Source of the DNA: Chryseobacterium sp. MYb264
Lineage (GTDB): Bacteria; Bacteroidota; Bacteroidia; Flavobacteriales; Weeksellaceae
Assembly (NCBI RefSeq): GCF_035974275.1
Contig: NZ_CP142422.1
Coordinates: 3,472,001-3,536,000, forward strand
DNA length: 64,000 bases
Direction: 5' to 3'
Shown in pieces: positions 60,977-64,000 of this stretch; positions within the stretch are counted from its first letter, which is position 1, and each line of letters begins with the position of its first letter. Below the pieces are notes generated by a model, which worked only from the letters and a program-made list of their open reading frames with translations, was not told the DNA's origin and did not search any database. The translations under genes were made by a program, and so were the position numbers.

Positions 60977-62131
60977 TTACTTTATCACTTTAAAAATCTC
61001 ATCTACAATCTCTTTTGCGGCATTCGGCTTGGCAAAATATTTCAGATTGTCGGACATTTCTTTTCTTATATTTTCATTTTCGCAGATTTCTGAAAGCATA
61101 TTCCAGAATTTTTCCTGCATTTCGGAGTCTTTTACCATTCTGGCTGCATTTTTTTCAACCAGATTCATCGCATTTTTGGTTTGATGATCTTCCGCTGCAA
61201 AAGGGAAAGGAACCAATAAAACAGGCTTTTGCGCTACCGCCAACTCTGAAATGGCAATCGCTCCCGCTCTCGAAACAATCACATCTGCTGCAGAATAGGC
61301 TGTTTCCATGTCTTTGATGAATTCCTTGATTTTTATCTGGTTGTTGGTTGCTGGTTGCTGGTTTTTTCCATCAACTGTCAACTGAAAACCATCAACAATT
61401 TCTTTATAATCCAGTTTTCCTGTTTGCCAGATCAATTGATACCCTTTTTCTTTTAGGTTTTCAAGGTTTTCTTTCCACCCGTTGTTTAATGTTCTTGAGC
61501 CTAAAGATCCGCCGACTGATAAAATCGTCAGCTTTTCTTTATCCAAGCCCATTTTTTCTTTTGCCTGAGATGTTTCCTGCATTCCTGAAACTATAGTTGA
61601 ACGAATCGGATTCCCCAGAAATTTTATTTTTTCAGCCGGAAAGCCTTCCACTTTCGGATAGGCTGTAAACACGGCTTTAGCTTTTTTACTTAATATTTTA
61701 TTCGTGACTCCTGCATGGGCATTCTGCTCCTGAATAAAAATCGGAATTCCCATTTTGCTGGCTTCATACAAAGCCGGTCCGCTTGCGAAACCACCAGTTC
61801 CCACCGCGAAATCCGGAGCAAAATTTTTAATGATTCTTTTAGATTTAGATAAACTTTTTAAAATCTTAAAGGGTAGCCCTAAATTCGACAGCATATTTCC
61901 TCTGTCGATTCCGGCAATATCAATTCCTTCAATCTTATAACCTGCCTGCGGAACTTTTTCCATTTCCATTTTTCCGTTGGCTCCGATGAACAAAAACTCT
62001 GCATCAGGAAATCTCTTTCTGATTTCGTCTGCAATAGCAATGGCAGGGAAGATGTGACCTCCTGTTCCTCCACCCGATAGTAAAACGCGGATGGCTTTTG
62101 GCTTTTGGCTATTGGATGATTGATTGTTCAT
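60977..62131 (-). CDS. murG: UDP-GlcNAc:lipid I transferase MurG, with repeat-derived insertion
   Basis: A 384-aa GT28 enzyme making lipid II at the inner face of the membrane. RVLLSGGGTGGHIFPA, GTGGFASGPALYEAS and QEQNAHAGVTNK are N-domain motifs; SVGGSLGSRTLN and SRAGAIAISELAVAQKPVLLVPFP C-domain motifs. Two parts appear to derive from intergenic repeats: the N-terminal NNQSSNSQKPKA and an internal segment near residues 246-262, QLTVDGKNQQPATNNQ, between DYKEIVDG and IKIKEFIKDM. The insertion is in frame and falls in a surface loop region, so the enzyme probably still works. Confidence 0.96.
   Translation of the reverse strand: MNNQSSNSQKPKAIRVLLSGGGTGGHIFPAIAIADEIRKRFPDAEFLFIGANGKMEMEKVPQAGYKIEGIDIAGIDRGNMLSNLGLPFKILKSLSKSKRIIKNFAPDFAVGTGGFASGPALYEASKMGIPIFIQEQNAHAGVTNKILSKKAKAVFTAYPKVEGFPAEKIKFLGNPIRSTIVSGMQETSQAKEKMGLDKEKLTILSVGGSLGSRTLNNGWKENLENLKEKGYQLIWQTGKLDYKEIVDGFQLTVDGKNQQPATNNQIKIKEFIKDMETAYSAADVIVSRAGAIAISELAVAQKPVLLVPFPFAAEDHQTKNAMNLVEKNAARMVKDSEMQEKFWNMLSEICENENIRKEMSDNLKYFAKPNAAKEIVDEIFKVIK
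61336..61396. repeat. Repeat-derived segment inside murG
   Basis: On the minus strand the DNA reads as GTTGATGGTTTTCAGTTGA followed by CAGTTGATGG and three CAACCA/CCAGCAA units. It closely matches intergenic text at 54534-54568 (GTTGATGGTTTTTTGGTTG…AGTTGATAG). It keeps the murG frame. Confidence 0.65.
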
Positions 62132-62164
62132 TTTTTTTAGTCTTGTTTCTTTATTTTTCTAATG

Positions 62165-63403
62165 TTAAGCGATGTCGTTAATTTCGACGATGCTTTGTTT
62201 TTTGCCCATGCCTTCTTCATCGTAAATCTGAATTCTGGAGCTGATATTCAGGATAATTCCTAACTGCAAATATGTTACCAGCATTGAGGTACCTCCGTAA
62301 CTTATCAATGGCAGCGGCTGCCCGGTAACAGGGATTAAATTGACCGCAACTGCAATATTTACAGAGAGTTGTATAAAAATCATCACACCGAGACTGAGAA
62401 CGAGCAACGATCCGAAAAATGCGGGCATCTTACTGGCTATCATTACGATACGAATCATCATAATTAAATATAAACTAATCAGAAAAACTGCACCAATTAC
62501 TCCATATTCTTCAACAATGACTGCGAAAATGAAGTCGGAGGCGGATTGTGGAAGCATTTGCTTTAACGCGCTCTTCCCTGGTCCCATCCCTGTAATTCCG
62601 CCGTGAACAATGGCTGCTTTCGCCTGCATCACCTGATAATTCTTGGCTTTTACACTTTCATCATCTACATCGGCCGTTTTTGCTTTGCTTGATGTAAAAG
62701 TTTCGATACGGCTCATCCATGTGTGAACACGGTTTCCGCCGATCATATTGGTATTTAAAGCAATCAATAAAAAGAAAACAATTGCCACGAATGATGCAGA
62801 AATAAATCCTGCAATATATTTCCAGTGCAATTGGCCTATAACCAAAACAACTACGGAAACCATTAAGATCATTAATGCCGTAGAACCGTTATCTTTTGCA
62901 ACCAAAACGAAAACCAATAAAATAGGTCCGAAAATGTACATAATGTTCTCAATCGGAAGCCGTTCTCTGGTTATTTTTTTAGTTAAATATCTACAGAGAT
63001 AAATAATCAACATTAAAAACGCAAACGAAGATGGCTGGAAGGAAATAGGCGTTCCCGGAATTTTCAACCAACGGGAAGCACTCGCTCCGTCAATGGTCTG
63101 CCCGGTAAACATGGTGACAATCAGCAAAACAATCATTAAGCCGAGCAAAATACTGCTGAGCTTTCCGATATATTCGTATTTCACCATTCCTACTACTCTC
63201 ATGATTCCCAAACCTAAGACTACGAAGAACATATGCTTGATCACGTGACCTGTTGTGGTCCCGTTATTTACAATATATTCCAGATTCGAACTTGCAGAAT
63301 AAACAGGGAAAATAGAGAAAATGGAGATCACAAGAATGACCATCCAAAGTACTTTATCGCCCTTCAGGAATTCAAATCTGTTTTCTGTATCGTGTTCGTT
63401 CAT
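62165..63403 (-). CDS. ftsW: FtsW/RodA-family peptidoglycan polymerase (FtsW)
   Basis: A 412-aa SEDS protein with about ten transmembrane helices. Position between murD and murG identifies it as FtsW, the septal glycosyltransferase. Motifs: GASRWLKIPGTPISFQPSSFA, VAKDNGSTALMILMV, QVMQAKAAIVHGGITGMGPGKS given in part, DFIFAVIVEEYGVIGA (catalytic Asp/Glu region), and PVTGQPLPLISYGGTSM. The C-terminus is cytoplasmic and basic. The start at 63403 fits the spacing to murD. Confidence 0.96.
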   Translation of the reverse strand: MNEHDTENRFEFLKGDKVLWMVILVISIFSIFPVYSASSNLEYIVNNGTTTGHVIKHMFFVVLGLGIMRVVGMVKYEYIGKLSSILLGLMIVLLIVTMFTGQTIDGASASRWLKIPGTPISFQPSSFAFLMLIIYLCRYLTKKITRERLPIENIMYIFGPILLVFVLVAKDNGSTALMILMVSVVVLVIGQLHWKYIAGFISASFVAIVFFLLIALNTNMIGGNRVHTWMSRIETFTSSKAKTADVDDESVKAKNYQVMQAKAAIVHGGITGMGPGKSALKQMLPQSASDFIFAVIVEEYGVIGAVFLISLYLIMMIRIVMIASKMPAFFGSLLVLSLGVMIFIQLSVNIAVAVNLIPVTGQPLPLISYGGTSMLVTYLQLGIILNISSRIQIYDEEGMGKKQSIVEINDIA

Positions 63404-63424
63404 ATGTTCTGCTATTGGCTATAG

Positions 63425-64000
63425 CTAATTGCCATTGGCTTTTAATACTTGCTCTTTAAACTGTCGACCTCTGTCTTCATAGCTTTTGAAAAGATCAAAA
63501 CTTGCACAACAAGGAGAAAGTAAAATCGTATCTCCTTTTTTAGCCAAAGATTTTGAAATCTCAACTGCTTTTTCCATGCTCGAGGTGTCGTAAATGAACT
63601 CTTTCTTATCTTTAAAGAAATTGATAATTTTCTCATTATCAATTCCTAAGCATACAATTGCCTTTACTTTTCTTTTAACTAAATCTTCAATTTCGGTATA
63701 GTCATTTCCTTTATCTAAGCCACCAACAATCCAAACGGTCGGGGTTTTCATACTTTCCAACGCATAATAAGTGGCATTCACGTTGGTTGCTTTGCTGTCA
63801 TTGATGTATTTTATGCCATCAATTTCAGTGACCAGCTCTAATCTGTGTTCAACCGCCTGAAAAGTCATTAATGAATTTCTTATGCTTTCATTGTTGATTT
63901 TCAAAATCTTACCGGCTATTGATGCAGCCAGGCTATTCGCCACATTATGAGTTCCAATTAATGATAACTCGTCAATTTTCATTGAGAAATCATCCTTTAA
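63425..64000 (-). CDS. murD: UDP-N-acetylmuramoyl-L-alanine:D-glutamate ligase, C-terminal part
   Basis: The frame is open at the window edge (KDDFSM before the first Met), so only about 190 C-terminal residues are here. GTHNVANSLAASIAGKI starts the last part of the central domain; HRLELVTEIDGIKYINDSKATN binds the phosphorylated intermediate; IVGGLDKGNDYTEIE and LLSPCCASFDLFKSYEDRGRQFKE are MurD-specific. The final residues KANGN come from a 'gccaatggcaattagc' type repeat at the gene end. First gene of the dcw segment visible here. Confidence 0.96.
   Translation of the reverse strand, partial: LKDDFSMKIDELSLIGTHNVANSLAASIAGKILKINNESIRNSLMTFQAVEHRLELVTEIDGIKYINDSKATNVNATYYALESMKTPTVWIVGGLDKGNDYTEIEDLVKRKVKAIVCLGIDNEKIINFFKDKKEFIYDTSSMEKAVEISKSLAKKGDTILLSPCCASFDLFKSYEDRGRQFKEQVLKANGN

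Noticed and set aside
1..64000. CRISPR arrays, rRNA, full IS elements
   Set aside because: No regularly spaced repeats, no rRNA-like sequence and no transposase gene seen on either strand.

Overview
The window looks like a chromosome segment of a Chryseobacterium-like member of the Bacteroidota (Flavobacteriia, Weeksellaceae). It is AT-rich. Promoters match the Bacteroidota form (TTTG, about 19 bp, TAnnTTTG). It encodes type IX secretion C-terminal domains, a GLPGLI protein beside a TonB-receptor-like barrel, DUF3127, a bacterial GH3 enzyme, bacilliredoxin, and a dcw cluster whose ftsZ carries a very long tail. The genus assignment is inferred from protein flavour only.

Layout. 1-5 kb: a partial hypothetical gene, a GH92 mannosidase and lepA. 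5.2-5.9 kb: a Nudix plus winged-helix protein of NrtR type. 6-10.6 kb: two secreted LamG proteins with T9SS domains and one exported unknown. 10.8-14.4 kb: a LytS/LytTR-type two-component pair with a beta-propeller sensor. 14.5-25.2 kb: a dense co-directional island of NAD+/ADP-ribose enzymes: NADAR (frameshifted), a coiled-coil protein, a VWA protein, a short PurA-like enzyme, a TARG1/Poa1-like macrodomain, two DUF4291 proteins, a small crystallin-J1-type protein, a bacterial PARG, two ADP-ribosylglycohydrolases, a MacroD-type macrodomain, a sirtuin, KptA (RNA 2'-phosphotransferase) and a PPP-type phosphoesterase. 25.5-33 kb: M14 peptidase, cupin-like oxygenase, outer-membrane barrel, GLPGLI protein and a MITE. 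33.2-35.7 kb: feoA-feoB-small Cys protein. 35.7-41.5 kb: DinD-like, glmM, TPR, EamA, aat, DUF3127. 41.66-41.91 kb: tRNA-Leu(UAG), tRNA-Gly(GCC), tRNA-Leu(UAA). 42.4-52.1 kb: OmpR-type two-component system, USP-like, DUF1275, mutL, rhomboid, two tandem EEP proteins and two lipoproteins. 52.1-64 kb, minus strand: GH3, bacilliredoxin, YqeY, then ftsZ-ftsA-ftsQ-murC-murG-ftsW-murD (partial).

The most interesting result is a regulatory link. A 21-bp inverted-repeat motif (TTTGTGT, 7 bp, ACGCWAW, read in one orientation) lies at the promoter of the NrtR-like gene (5162-5182). It occurs three more times at the head of the NAD+/ADP-ribose island (14494-14514, 14548-14568, 15153-15173), overlapping the -7 promoter box in two cases. 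This suggests an ADP-ribose- or NAD-responsive regulon in which the Nudix regulator controls itself and the island. The island holds at least six predicted ADP-ribose-removing or -binding enzymes but no recognised transferase apart from KptA and, speculatively, DUF4291 or the crystallin-J1-type protein. It could be a clean-up, defence or RNA/DNA-repair system.

Other points: a TTA-flanked MITE at 31316-31507, a decayed intergenic repeat translated in frame inside murG, an iron-regulator-like palindrome before feoA, and a shared leader before the TonB-like barrel and GLPGLI genes.
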